A stretch of 64,000 bases of DNA, taken from positions 46,995,025-47,059,024 of the forward strand of contig OX344763.1 of the NCBI GenBank assembly GCA_947034895.1, read 5' to 3'. The stretch's first letter is position 1, and every line of letters begins with the position of its first letter. Below are positions 36,414 through 47,209 of the stretch, piece after piece. Source of the DNA: Rhytidiadelphus loreus (taxonomy: Eukaryota > Streptophyta > Bryopsida > Hypnales > Hylocomiaceae). The translations under genes and the position numbers were made by a program. Below the pieces are notes generated by a model. That model was not told the origin of the DNA, searched no databases, and was given only the letters and a program-made list of their open reading frames with translations.

Positions 36414-38031
36414 ATGGCAGGACAAGGGAGTGGGTCATCGGGTCACCGCTCGGTGTTTGAAGACTTGGATGCAATTTTTGAGGTGGTGCCTCCAACCACG
36501 AATGTGTCAGGGGCTTTAGGGTCATCCAATCCCTCATCATCCAGCAGGTCGAAGCGTAAAAACCAACCCAATCCTGACATGCCCCCTCACAAATATGTGC
36601 TTGAGGCTAGAGCAATAGCGGTCAATTTTTACACGCGACGAAGTGTGGGAATGATGTGTAGAGAATACGTGAATTTCAACGAAGAAGGGTACCACAAGTT
36701 GAATGCTGAAGTGCGGCGAGAGTTGGAGACCAAATTTAAAGCATCCGAGCGATTCAACAACTATCAAGATTACTGGTTGCACTCTGAGTGGTTGGATAAA
36801 CAAGTGTCGCAGTTGACCACCAATATTGTGGTGAATTGGTGTTATCACACAAAGAAGAAAGATAATGGTAGTGATTGGGACACGCATGACAAGGAATTTG
36901 CTTCAAGATTGTACCAAATTCAGAAGTTCTCCCAACAATTTTCTTCCTCGCGTAGAAAGAAACAAGCACCATGGAAAGCGACGCTTGAAGACCAAATACA
37001 AGCTCATTGTGTGAGCAGAACATTCAAGTGGTTGGAAAGTTGCGTGAAAGTGAATCCCATGCCGAATCAAACTATGACTGGATCATATGGGACTGTGAGG
37101 AAGGTGGTGCTCACGAGACTACAAAGCATTCCCAGTTGGATTTGCTTCGCCGGGAAGACTTTGAAGACCTCGAATGTGAAGGAGAAGCGCCAAGCTATTG
37201 TAAGCGAGGCGGGGGGGGTGTCCAGTGATACATCCTAGTATCGTAAGACTTGCGTACATCCATCCAAAAACAATGGAAGGCTATACGCTATGGTGGAATG
37301 GAGGGTCTTTGATTTCTTTCTTGGCCAAGTACAACTCAAAAGTGAATGAATCGTTGGATGTGGATGACATCACGAGACAACATGATGCAGGGTTGACGTA
37401 GGAAGAACTTGGTTGGGTTGCAACTTATTGCCGAAACCGCATGAATTTGGCTTTATCATTGCTTGTCATAGTGGAAAAATGCCATGAAGCAAAATATTTA
37501 CACAATGACATTACTCCATCCAACGTTTTGCTCCATTTTGATGAATGGAAAGAAAACACAGTGTACATTGGGATTTGCGATTGGGGGCTTTCTGGTCGAG
37601 TTGTAGAGAAGGAGCCATCAAGGTATGGTTATCAAACCATGGAGGATCTCCAACGGGAGAAAAAACAACGAAAACATGCAGCCCCTGAGTTGTTCTATAT
37701 GTATAGAGAGAAGGAGTCAGAGACCTCACTTGAAGTCATGCAGAAAAAACACTTCTACTCCATGGCTGCTGATGCATATGCAACTGGATGGATAGCATAT
37801 CAAATTTGAAAAGAAGAGTGGGATCCAAAGTATTTTACGACCAAAAACCCAGAGCAATATCAGCATTTGAGGATTCAACTACTGAGCCTCCAGAAAATAG
37901 ATGTAGGCAAGAGGGCATCTGTGCCTGATGTTCTAGACACTTTGAGGAAGGTACCTCACAGTTGGACTATGCCCGACTGTTGTTATCGTACATAATATAT
38001 TGTTTTTACTTTTTGAGCTCTAGTATGTGAT
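36414..38031 (+). pseudogene. FunK1/CRN-like kinase-domain pseudogene, copy 2
   Basis: ATG at 36414 (MAGQGSGSSGHRSVFEDL). About 200 residues of a helical N-terminal region precede the kinase domain: GSYGTVRKV (glycine loop), CFAGKTLK (lysine), TLWWNGGSL, YLHNDITPSNVLLHF (catalytic loop, HxDxxxxN), CDWGLSG (DWG instead of DFG) and APELFYMY (APE-like). Lesions: a frameshift in a run of eight G near 37205-37215, TAG at 37399-37401 (GLT-stop-EEL) and TGA at 37807-37809 (YQI-stop-KEEW). The frame then runs on to about 38031. The layout matches copy 1 at 4522-6069. The role is unknown; HxD and N are kept, so the ancestor may have been active. Confidence 0.8.
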
Positions 38032-38960
38032 AGTTTTATAGGCAAACCACACATTTTTGGTTAGAAGAGCATCAAGCATGTGTATTTCATGGTTGCTACA
38101 CATTTCATACATAAAGATATGGACATATGGTGAAAATCTTGTAATATGCAATTTGGTCTTTCTTCCATCAAGACAGTTGTATGACTTCTGTGAATTTGTG
38201 AATGTGTAGTAAACAAAGTAGTAAACAACTAATTAGATTTGAAATTGATTTTTTAGAGTTTGATATACAGAAAAAGGCAAAAAGCTTAGAATCATTTGGT
38301 TTTGATCAATGAGTCAAAAATTATGAGGATTATGAGGATTTTCTGTTTGCGGGCAGTTTTGGATTTCCTGCTCTAAAATAAACTTTGACATCCTTTATCT
38401 TATCCAATTTTCAATATTTTTGGACAAAAATAAAATTATAGGATGTACATACATTATTACAACATTTCGACCATTGGAATTGTAAATTTTCAATTCCATA
38501 TTTAAATTGTAAATAATTTAGTATTTTTAATCATTCTCTAGTACTACCTACTTACTATTTTTTTCCTATATGTTGTACTATTCCAAATGATCTGAAATTT
38601 TTCAAGCATGTGGCCAACTTGTCTAGGAAAACAAATCCAAAGAAGCACCACCATTTAGGTCATTTTTTCATAGAAATGTGAGCTTGTGAAGTGCAGCTGC
38701 CCTGCTTTTCGCAGGGTCAAAAAAATGATTTTAGTTAATTTGAAATTTTGAATGCTTATATCTTGCAATCCACCCGGTGGAAATGTCTGAAATTTTTACC
38801 ACAAGTTTTTGATACTATATAATACAACATCCTACGGTTAGATATGTCAAAAAAAGTTTTTTTATCAAAATTTTGGTAGTTGTACTAGAAATGACAGTTT
38901 TAGAGAGTTTTTGGTGAAAACATAGTGACGGTCCTTTAAGGGTTAAAAAAAGTCAACTTT
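38032..38960. other. AT-rich right-hand interior of the element
   Basis: No gene. Blocks at 38390-38940 resemble 32450-32930 (ggaattgta..tttcaattccat, atcctacggtt, agaaatgacagtttt). Confidence 0.5.
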
Positions 38961-39567
38961 AGTGTTGACCACATCAGATGGGCGAAACGGACGGACGGGC
39001 AAACCGGACGTCCGTCCGGTATGACAACCCTGTGTAAGTGTACCAAACCATACCTCCTTTGCTAGGAGGATGGCATCCCTGCCCATAAATTTTTCCAATT
39101 CATTGAGCCAGTAATCTAACCTGAGGCTAGAAGATGACTCGCCTAGCCAGCATGCCAATACGACATATTATTTGAGATTTTGAAGTATTCATCTTGCTGA
39201 TGCACTACAAGTCCACTAAGCATCATGGCTGGAATCGCTTTCCGGTGACACAAGACTTTGCCTCCTTAGTTTCGAAACGTTCTTGGTGGAAGGACCTCTC
39301 TTGGTACTGCTTCAAACTAGATCATATAGCCACCTCGGCTATTGGCAGTTGTCTTCCATCCATGGGGCGCTCCCGCTCGTCTTAAGTGTCCTATCTCTAG
39401 GCGCTACTACTGCCCATGTCTCTCCTCCTTGTCTCTTCTCACTGGATTCCTCTATAACACCGCGCGGTAGTTTCGCGAGGTCATTTAAGGGTTAGGGTAC
39501 TGCGCAGTTTCTGACAACTGGATTGGTGAACCTATACGAAAACAGACCTAGAATTTTTTGTAAAGTA

Positions 39568-40135
39568 CTCCCTCTATTCCACTAAATACCTCCTAAATTA
39601 TTTTTTGAGGGATTAATTGTATTTTTAGTCATAATGCTAGCAATACATGTATTCAAGAACAAGTAAGCCTTCTATTAGATCTATGCAAAATCTTTAGCTT
39701 AGGTGTTGTCATTTAGGCACCTAAAATCTATGTGAAAAGTATGATATTTGAGCATAATTTGTAAATGTTGCCATCTTTGTCATTTTAGATGATTTAAAGG
39801 GTGGTGGCAATAATAGGATCCTAGAAATGTGTTTTGCAACCTAAATATGTTCAAAAAAAACCTAGCCCACTTTATGAATAAATTTTTTTAGCGTTGAAAT
39901 GGTCACTAAATGCATTGTCAACACTACTATCTAAGGAAGCAATTTGTACAAGGTATTTTATATGGGCAAGACCAAGCTTTCTAGGCCAAAAGAATGCTCT
40001 TAGATTGTTTCACTTGTCCTCTAGAGGTTGTTCAATACGGAAAACACATACTTAATGGTCAAAATCAAGAAATGGAGTTTATTAGTGGGACAAAATTTAT
40101 GCATGATTTGGAAGTTTTTAGTGAGACAAAGGGAG
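39568..40135. mobile_element. Stowaway/mariner-like element, 568 bp
   Basis: The left end is CTCCCTCTATTCCACTAA, and the right end in reverse CTCCCTTTGTCTCACTAA. TA lies on both sides (39566-39567 and 40136-40137), as for Tc1/mariner-type insertions. No transposase is encoded. The length and ends match the element at 44630. Confidence 0.85.
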
Positions 40136-41369
40136 TACATGCACAGTTCAAAAATTTCTAGCCTTGCATTAGGTTGGTCCAGAGTTTTGCATGTCATAGG
40201 CTCAATTACCTTATACTATCACAAGATATAAGTGTTTAAAGAGTATTTTCGCTCCTAGCTTGACTAAATAATAAGGTTGTGAATCTTCTTTACTGATGAT
40301 TATAAACGCTGAAAAAATCTTGATTACAAGATAATCTTTATAATGGTAAAATGATTATCTTGATATCTAAAATTTACCATGTATCATGGTTTACCATCAT
40401 GAAAAAGATTTACCATGGTTATCTTGAGATCATATAATGGGAAAAAGATTATCATGATATCTTTATGGATAATCTTATTAAATTTTATAATCTTTTCGTT
40501 TATTTTGGAGTGTCTTTTTTTATTGTTGCCAACTTTTACTTGTTTCTGTCAACGTGGCAATTTCCAATGTCTCTGAGGTACTAAATCTTTAAGCGGACTG
40601 TTTCTTACTTTGTCCGTGTTTTCTATATTTCAACAGAGACAGTCGGGTTCTAAACAAGAACGGTATAACCATGAGGTTTTGTCCTAAAATATTATAAAAA
40701 TCTATAAGTTTGAAAGGCAAGGTATGTTGCACTATGGTTTACAAAAACTTTAGGAAAATGAATAAATTAAAATTAATGCCTAAAATTTTGAAAAATTCTC
40801 TTCAAATTTTGTGTAAAATAAATACAAATTTTATAGAATGTTTGTCATTGTTTAAATATATATAAAAATCATTAAATACTATTATAAAACATAATTTTCT
40901 TAATTTCATTATAACTTGTTGAGTTTGGTAGTTGAGTTTATTTCATAGGTTATACATTACATTGTTCATTTAATGGATCATTGACATAGATGAATGTTGA
41001 TATTTTAATAAAAAAGTTTAAATATGTTTATTTCTATAATATTTTTGTTATCTACTTAATACATTAAGTTTCATGACATTTTATTGAATTTTATTTTATA
41101 AAATTTATTACAATATTGATATAGAATTACTAAATTTGTTTCATTCATAAAATGTTATGTAAAACAATATGAATGAAGTTGTCTTATATACTTTGCTAGC
41201 ATGTTAGGTAATTTAAAAGCACAATAAATAGGTTTGTGATAATCCGGCCAATGTGCATCTGTAACTCCATATTTGGTATCTGTTCCTGGAACGTTTGACC
41301 AAATATGAATAATGAAACTTAAATATACAAAAAGAAATAAAATATCTCATTTTATAATCAAATTTTAAG

Positions 41370-41612
41370 AGCACCAAATTAAATCACTAAATAGACTATC
41401 AACGCTACTATTTGACAAAGCAATTAGTACAAGTGTCTCATATCACCAAGGTCAACCTTACAAGGCCACGGAAATTCTTTTAAATAGTCTCACTAATCTC
41501 CAATAAGTTGTTCAATGCAAACATTTACTAAACAATCAAAAACACAAAAAAGAGCCTTTCTGTGGAACAAATTTTTTGCTTGTTAAAGAGGTTTTTAGTG
41601 GGACAGAGGGAG
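41370..41612. mobile_element. 5'-truncated Stowaway-like element
   Basis: The sequence is related to the right half of the 39568 element (caacactactatct.. versus caacgctactatttg; gttgttcaat; ttttagtgggacagagggag) and ends at the same terminal word followed by TA. The left half is missing. Confidence 0.7.
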
Positions 41613-42559
41613 TAATTAGCAATATCGTATACAAAAATAACCTTTCTAAAGCTATAAAAAATTAAAAAAAATATAAATTTAGGAAAAAAATAGATTGAAA
41701 GAAAGGTTTAAAAAGTATGTTCATAAAAAACTTTGTGAATGTAAAATGTACACATTGCTAAATCCAAATTTCAAACATTCAATGCAAATACTAATATTGT
41801 GAGTTTTGTGAATAAAATTTCCTAGTAGAAAGAAGCGAATGTAAAAATTGTGAAAAATTTGCAAATTAACCACAAATATGAAATGTTACGTATCAAAAGA
41901 ATAATGTAATAACATCAATGAATAAATTGCAACTATACATTTTCAAAATGAAAATGATGTGACATGTTTCAAATTATTTCAAAATATCATAAATATTGTT
42001 TAAAATAGAAAAAAAGTCAAACGTATAAAGATAGAAGCTTTTCCTATGGATATATATTGTTTGCAAAAGTTATATGATAAACAAGCTTCATAATATTTGC
42101 GATCATTGTAGGTCATTGCGAACATTGTGAGTATAAAGGAAAGGTGCAAAAGGATCAAAGGTGTACAGATCCAAGATGTACAAATAGTGTATAAAGATCA
42201 TGGAAAAATAAGAAAATACAAATGATCAAAAAATTTTAAAATAGAGGAAGTTAATGGTGAGTACAAATGAGGGCATAAAAAGTTTGAAGGTGTACAAATT
42301 GTACATGTACCAATATTCTGAAATTAGCAAAAGTTGAGAATGAACATATTATAGCATTGCAAGTATTAAGTGTAAAAATGGAAGGTGTAGAAGCTCATAC
42401 CCTGAATGCAATTGTATAAATGAAAGTATAAATGAAAGAATATAAATGTAAATTGGGAATATGAATAATGTATGTTAATGTAAAAATATCAAATGTATAA
42501 ATGGAAGTGTATAAATGAATGTATAATAAAAGTATATGAATGTAAAAATGTGGAAATAT

Positions 42560-42705
42560 AAATAGAAGCATATAGTGAAGTGTAATCGGAAGTAAATAAG
42601 TATAATCGGAAGTAAATGAGTAAGTATAATCGGAAGTAAATAAGGAAGTGTAATCGGAAGTAAATAAGGAAGTATAATCGGAAGTATAATCGGAAGTTTG
42701 TAGTT
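42560..42705. repeat. Tandem repeat of AATCGGAAGTAAATAAG units
   Basis: About eight units of roughly 12-22 bases (aatcggaagtaaataaggaa) in register. It lies directly downstream of a possible zinc-ribbon exon on the minus strand. Confidence 0.85.
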
Positions 42706-42819
42706 GTGATCGGAAATGATGGAAGCTTGCTCCATACCATTTCAAAACATGAGCAATATACAAACATTGCAATAAACAAAGCAATAGACAATGCATTATA
42801 CGAAAATCAGCTCGCACAT

Positions 42820-42931
42820 GAGCCTGTTTTAAAACTTCTTCTTGAATGCGGCAAACATTGCAATAAAATCCTCCTTCAGCAAGTATTAGATTAGACAATT
42901 TGCAACGAGTGCAAACTCTCGTAATTGACAA
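42820..42931 (-). CDS. Possible zinc-ribbon exon
   Basis: The start at 42931 reads MSITRVCTRCKLSNLILAEG and continues GFYCNVCRIQEEV, that is CxxC - 14 - CxxC with a Phe-Tyr before the third Cys. This resembles the N-terminal zinc ribbon of Rrn7/TAF1B-like RNA polymerase I factors. A donor-like site should end the exon near 42820; beyond it the frame runs into the simple repeat. No following exon was identified. It is probably a first exon or a fragment. Confidence 0.35.
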
Positions 42932-42984
42932 AGTCCCACGAATTGTTCATTTACCAGATTAAGAACTTAAATTTAGTCATGTAC

Positions 42985-43090
42985 TGACCTTAAGCAATCG
43001 CCTCCTCTCCTCAAAGTATTGTTTCTTTGTACCCTCAACAACGTTGTAATGGACAGCCCAAGCTTCTTTCCCGGTGAGGGTGCAATGCAG
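42985..43090 (-). CDS. Possible internal exon, family unrecognised
   Basis: The minus strand encodes AWAVHYNVVEGTKKQYFEER followed by RRLLK and a donor-like GTCAGT at about 42984. The dense charged pattern and in-phase donor suggest a true exon. It may belong with the zinc-ribbon exon at 42820-42931 or be an independent fragment. Confidence 0.3.
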
Positions 43091-44629
43091 AATGGAAAGG
43101 GAAGAAAACGTACTGGTAGGGTTGCCAGAGCGTAAAAATACGAATGAAGGCTGTAGACGGCCAGTGCTGGATCAACCGTCTTCGATGCAGCTCCTACAGC
43201 CTACAGCAAGATGACATTATCTATAAGTTTTTGCCTTCGAAATACAGATACAGATAGGAGGCCCTTTGGCACAACGGTGTGACAGGGGTTGCTGGTTCAT
43301 GTCTCCATGTGGATGCAGGAGAGGGCCATGGAGCTTGCTCATGTGGGATAACAATACAGGACAGGTGGTGTGAAAAGGAAATGTCAAGGAGGGACAGGAC
43401 ATGAAATAATCTGCCCTAATTCATTGCTTGTGAAATAGAAGGTAGAAACACAGTGCTTCTGTCGGTAGTTTGATGATCTTACCTCCGAGCAGGCAACGAT
43501 ATTATGACTATGAAGTTGCTTGCTTGGTTCAAGTTATGCTGCCAACTCCACAAGGCCCTCTGATTTTAGATAATTCTACTTGATGATTGTTTCTCTGTAA
43601 ATTGGGTCAAGATTGAAGGGTTGCATCTGCGTTCTATATCTTCCATTGAGCAAGACGGGACCATACCTCGTCCAAAATGATCGCCCTTGCTCAGAGAGCA
43701 TGATTCGATACGAGCCTCTCCTATCCTAATTTCAGCCTGTATACATGGATTAGAATCAACGCAAGACCTAATTCTTGTCTCTTGCCAACAAGCGAACTAA
43801 AAAAGAGCTCCGCTTCAGCAGATTTGGTCAATTGCAAAACCGCGCTTACCTGGCCCTACAAGATTATGTACAGTCCTGCACCCCGTTCGCCTATATAAAC
43901 TACCGACTCACTTGCCCCTGCAACCAGATATAGAACTCCTCCATTTCAGGAAAGACATCGTGCTACAAGAATAGTTAGCCAAATCTCTTCAGCATGATAC
44001 TCACAAGCTGGACTCACAATCTGGAAGTAGAAATGAAAGAAATAATCTAAGGGCCGGATACTCTACTCATCTCTTAACATCATATTTGCGTTTTAACCAA
44101 AGCATTCGTAACCCACCTGAGACAGTAGTGGAACGCCCAAAGAAGCATACAAACGCTTCATACGACTGCAACGATCTGCAGTGCTACGAACGAAAGTTAT
44201 TGTAGCAGACTCAGAAGTATCCAGGCACAGAAAGTGTACTCTTCCAGCAGCCCCATCAAATTCCCCACTGATTTGTTCATCATCACAAACACAGACAAAC
44301 CCTACATCACTGCCACACAGCAAAAGGAGGACGCCAGCCAGCCATGAGGTGGAGACGAAGAAGTACGGTGGTGGGGTGAAACCGTGGGCCCGCGCGGTGG
44401 TAAGTGGTGACTAGTTGCAGAACCGTACCAAGTCAGTGTGAAAAGGGTTTGAAATAGCACTTTGGATCTCAACGACTGCGTCGACGGGTAGTTCTGTCCA
44501 AAGGACAAAACCAACAAAAAGAAAGTTACGTGCTAGTTTAGAGCAAGACTGTAGAAACCTCACAGAAAGATATTCTTCATGAGAATGAGAACACACGCTC
44601 TTCTTCTAAGCATCAGCTCTATCTTTATA
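43091..44629. other. Intergenic DNA, no gene recognised
   Basis: It is less AT-rich than its flanks. A short minus-strand frame at 44093-44323 (MLCGSDVGFVCVCDDEQ) has no recognisable relatives. The hairpin repeat at 44436-44515 is listed separately. Confidence 0.45.
44436..44515. repeat. Hairpin repeat, copy A
   Basis: This 80-base segment (gtgtgaaaagggttt, atagcactttgga, actgcgtcga, gggtagttctgtccaaagga, caaaaccaacaaa) is shared with 48654-48734; the last 45 bases are also shared with 46315-46359. The core GTCC-aaa-GGAC is palindromic. Confidence 0.85.
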
Positions 44630-45196
44630 CTCCCTCCGTCCCATAATGATCTTCTTGTTGGCTTTAATTTTTTGTCCCAAAATGATTTTCCTATTGCATT
44701 TGTGATGTTGCAAATTGGTCGGATTCAATTTTTGATTGCTCTCTAGGATCAACAAAACAATTTTGAGGAATAGCTCCCCCTCTATGCATTCAATCATCAA
44801 TCAAAAGACACAAATAATGATTCAAGGAGTCAATCAACATTGTTCAATTTTATTTTTTTCATCTCTTTGAGTATTGTCTAATTGAAGGAGAAGAAACTTT
44901 TGGAGTCAATATTGAGGTCCACACATGGGCTTTGGCTTATTCTAAATGCCCATAAAATTATAACCTCACACTCAACAACTATATGCCCACTGGTGCTATT
45001 TAAAAATGCCCCCAAAATTATACTTTTCAATAATTTAAAACTGCACTTTGAAAAAGGCTTCTAAAGTCAATGTTTGCAGGACACTAAGAGTATACTAAAC
45101 TCTACCTACCATGCGAAATGGGTCTTAAAAAAGTTATTTTTAGCCTTAATCAAGAACATTTTGTCAAACAGGAAGATCATTTTGGGACAGAGGGAG
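44630..45196. mobile_element. Stowaway/mariner-like element, 567 bp
   Basis: Ends CTCCCTCCGTCCCATAATGA and, in reverse, CTCCCTCTGTCCCAAAATGA, flanked by TA at 44628-44629 and 45197-45198. It is noncoding. The length is within one base of the element at 39568. Confidence 0.9.
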
Positions 45197-46457
45197 TAAT
45201 TTATTGAGTTTCCTCCTCTAGATCATCTATAGTACAAACTAGACTAAAGGAGTTTCACTATATCAAAAGGAGTACCAATACCTAATACCTTTCAAAGAAA
45301 ATTTTTGAACAAAGATTGATGCTGTAAACCAATTTGGACTTTCTCTTGTGTTTTTGACCAACAGATTTAATGATCCTCGCTAGTCCAAGTGATATGAAAT
45401 TTGGCTCCATCTGAATTATATTCTTCAAAATATGACCAATTAAATTTGTCACTTTAAAACGGGTCCTAAGCATGTGAAAATCTATTTTACAAAATGTAAT
45501 CAAGTACATTTGCCAGTGCTTACATCTCACGATATGCAATGGGACATGAGCTATAGAACCAATAAGGCAAGCAAACCTAGTGATATATACAACAAGAAGG
45601 GGAAGATAGAAGAAGAAACATCGAAACACTAGATGTTGCAACCAAAGAGTCTGTTTTTAAGGCTAGAAAACTCACCCTAAAGATTTATGATCCATCTATG
45701 ATTGACTGTCGAATGTTGAGTGCAAACTGGTGCAGCCACACCACTCCTCCCACGGTCTCTTTCGCCTCGATAGTGGCCTGCTCACGTTATACCAGCGTTT
45801 CTTGCACACCGACAAAATAAGATGGTCTCGTAAATACTTGTAGAGAATTCGTGATCACAAACAGGAGTAATTCATGGATGCGCAGAAGCTGGGCCTTGTA
45901 TCCCTTGCAGGCTCCAAAAAATGAGAACTTCGGCATCCCCTAAATCACATCTCCATAAATCAAGCCAAACAGTAGTAGCAAACCCTAGCCAGTTTGCAAC
46001 AAATGCAAAATAGCCTTCCTCTCATCTTGATGCGATACCCTCTCAAATTTTCAAATTTCCTTCAAACAGTAAGAGTACAAGAAATCAACAACGAATTCCC
46101 TGACAAACCTGGATGACGGTGACAACTGCTTGGACTTCACTGGGAACCTCCTCGCAGCAGTAGACGCCATTGCCAGACCTAATTTCTTTCTTTCCAAAAA
46201 AAATATATGGACAACCTGCTTGGGTATGGGAAAACTGTGCACCGCGGAGAGCTGAAAGAGAGATCGAGGAAGAATCGCAGGTGAGAAAAGAATTTGGTCC
46301 ATTTCTCGGTTTGTGCGTGTCGATGGGTAGTTTTGTCCTCATGACAAAACCAACAAATGGGAGGGGGAAGATACAAAATGTTACAGGACTAGAAGTAGGC
46401 TTACACAAATTAAACAGAGAAATCAAATGAGAAGATGGATACATTATCATAATAGAT
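45197..46457. other. Intergenic DNA with hairpin repeat copy B
   Basis: No gene recognised. At 46315-46359 lies gtcgatgggtagttttgtcc followed by tcatgacaaaaccaacaaat, the second copy of the hairpin repeat. Confidence 0.5.
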
Positions 46458-47130
46458 CTACACGGGCATGTCAGGTTCGATGAAAGCTGACGACTCGGGA
46501 AGCAAGGGTTGAGTCTTGGAGTTGTGGTCCACGTTCAAGTCCACATAACGCAATGCTGGGTACAGGTACGCGTCATGAACGGAGTTCAGAATTTCCTCTC
46601 GCCCTGGTTCCTCGTCATCAATGTCCTTCATTGTGCTCTGCAAAAGTTGACCCCCAGAACAAACGAAAAAAACATCAGATATCATGCCTTCTAGGTCCAT
46701 GGATCTCAATTACCATAAAACTCGTACCATTCTTGACGAAGATAGGCATGTCCATACCTCGAGATTGTAGTTTTTGAAGATGGGGAGAAATCGATAGCGG
46801 CAGTACTGGTGAAAGAACCAGGTGAAAAAGGGCAGAGGGATGCAGCCCAGCAAAGCAGAACTGAGGCCTTTGAGTGAATCATCCTGATGAACAGCACATG
46901 CATGAACCCGATGCATATGGTCGTGCGGCTGTGAATCTCTGGCCAGAATTGTCCGCAGCATAAAAGGGGTAACCGAATATTCGATGTCCTGGCATTGTAC
47001 AATATTGTCGAAGCTGAATGCAATGTACAGTTGGGAATGGCAGTAATCCCTACCATGAAGGAATACTTGCTGCACAAGCCGTTTTGCACACACTTTCGAC
47101 ATGAGCTCTCGGTATCATTGAAGTAAATCT
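46458..47130 (-). pseudogene. ERD4/OSCA4-like channel, C-terminal pseudogene
   Basis: The last exon, 46458-46637, encodes STMKDIDDEEPGREEILNSV and then DAYLYPAL, matching the AYLHP region at the C-terminus of CSC1/OSCA proteins. The preceding exon ends at 46758 with RFLPIFKNYNLE, the conserved segment after the last membrane helices. Upstream in another frame is GQFWPEIHSRTTICIGF, another conserved block. The frame therefore breaks near 46850-46930. OSCA proteins are mechanically or osmotically gated cation channels of the plasma membrane, about 700-800 residues; only the last 170 or so are here. It is a fragment with at least one frameshift. Confidence 0.75.
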
Positions 47131-47209
47131 GCACACGCCACTCTCTTGTTTTATAGAGCAAACTTAACGGTCCGTCTCCTCATATACGCAATTGATTGAA
47201 AGGATGTAC

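Larger units (their letters stand above)
24005..39032. mobile_element. 15-kb hAT-like element carrying extra genes
   Basis: The left end is CAGGGCTGTCATACCGGAC and the right end, in reverse, CAGGGTTGTCATACCGGAC (18 of 19 identical). The 8-bp target duplication TGTAAGTG lies at 23997-24004 and 39033-39040, within the LINE. Behind both termini are short ACGGACGG/CCGTCCGT repeats. The element holds a BED/hAT transposase gene (25519-29198, minus), a RING-H2/coiled-coil gene (33626-35992, minus) and a divergent kinase-like gene (36414-38031, plus), with GC-rich arrays before each. Typical plant hAT elements are 3-5 kb with a single gene. All three genes are broken, so this copy cannot move on its own. 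Whether the extra genes are long-term passengers needs other copies. Confidence 0.85.
20281..39480 (-). mobile_element. LINE (L1-type), truncated, with nested insertions
   Basis: LINE sequence occupies 20281-22519, 23076-24004 and 39041 to about 39480, all reading on the minus strand. The gaps are a 556-bp element (22520-23075) and the 15-kb hAT-like element (24005-39032). The order on the minus strand is ORF1 (DUF4283-like region and zinc knuckle-like segment), then ORF2 endonuclease, then the start of the region before the reverse transcriptase, cut off by the CACTA terminus at 20280. No reverse transcriptase domain is left in the window. Stops and frameshifts throughout show that it is dead. 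Confidence 0.8.
39481..42390. other. AT-rich intergenic DNA with Stowaway-like elements
   Basis: No gene recognised. A GATTATCTTGATATC-type word recurs at 40320-40480. The Stowaway-like elements are listed separately. Confidence 0.5.

Noticed and set aside
36067..36519. Gly-rich open frame overlapping the kinase start
   Set aside because: It runs through the GGGGCGGGGACG array and out of frame over the kinase N-terminus.
42395..42820. Extension of the zinc-ribbon frame
   Set aside because: Beyond about 42820 the frame is a Tyr/Leu-rich translation of a simple repeat.
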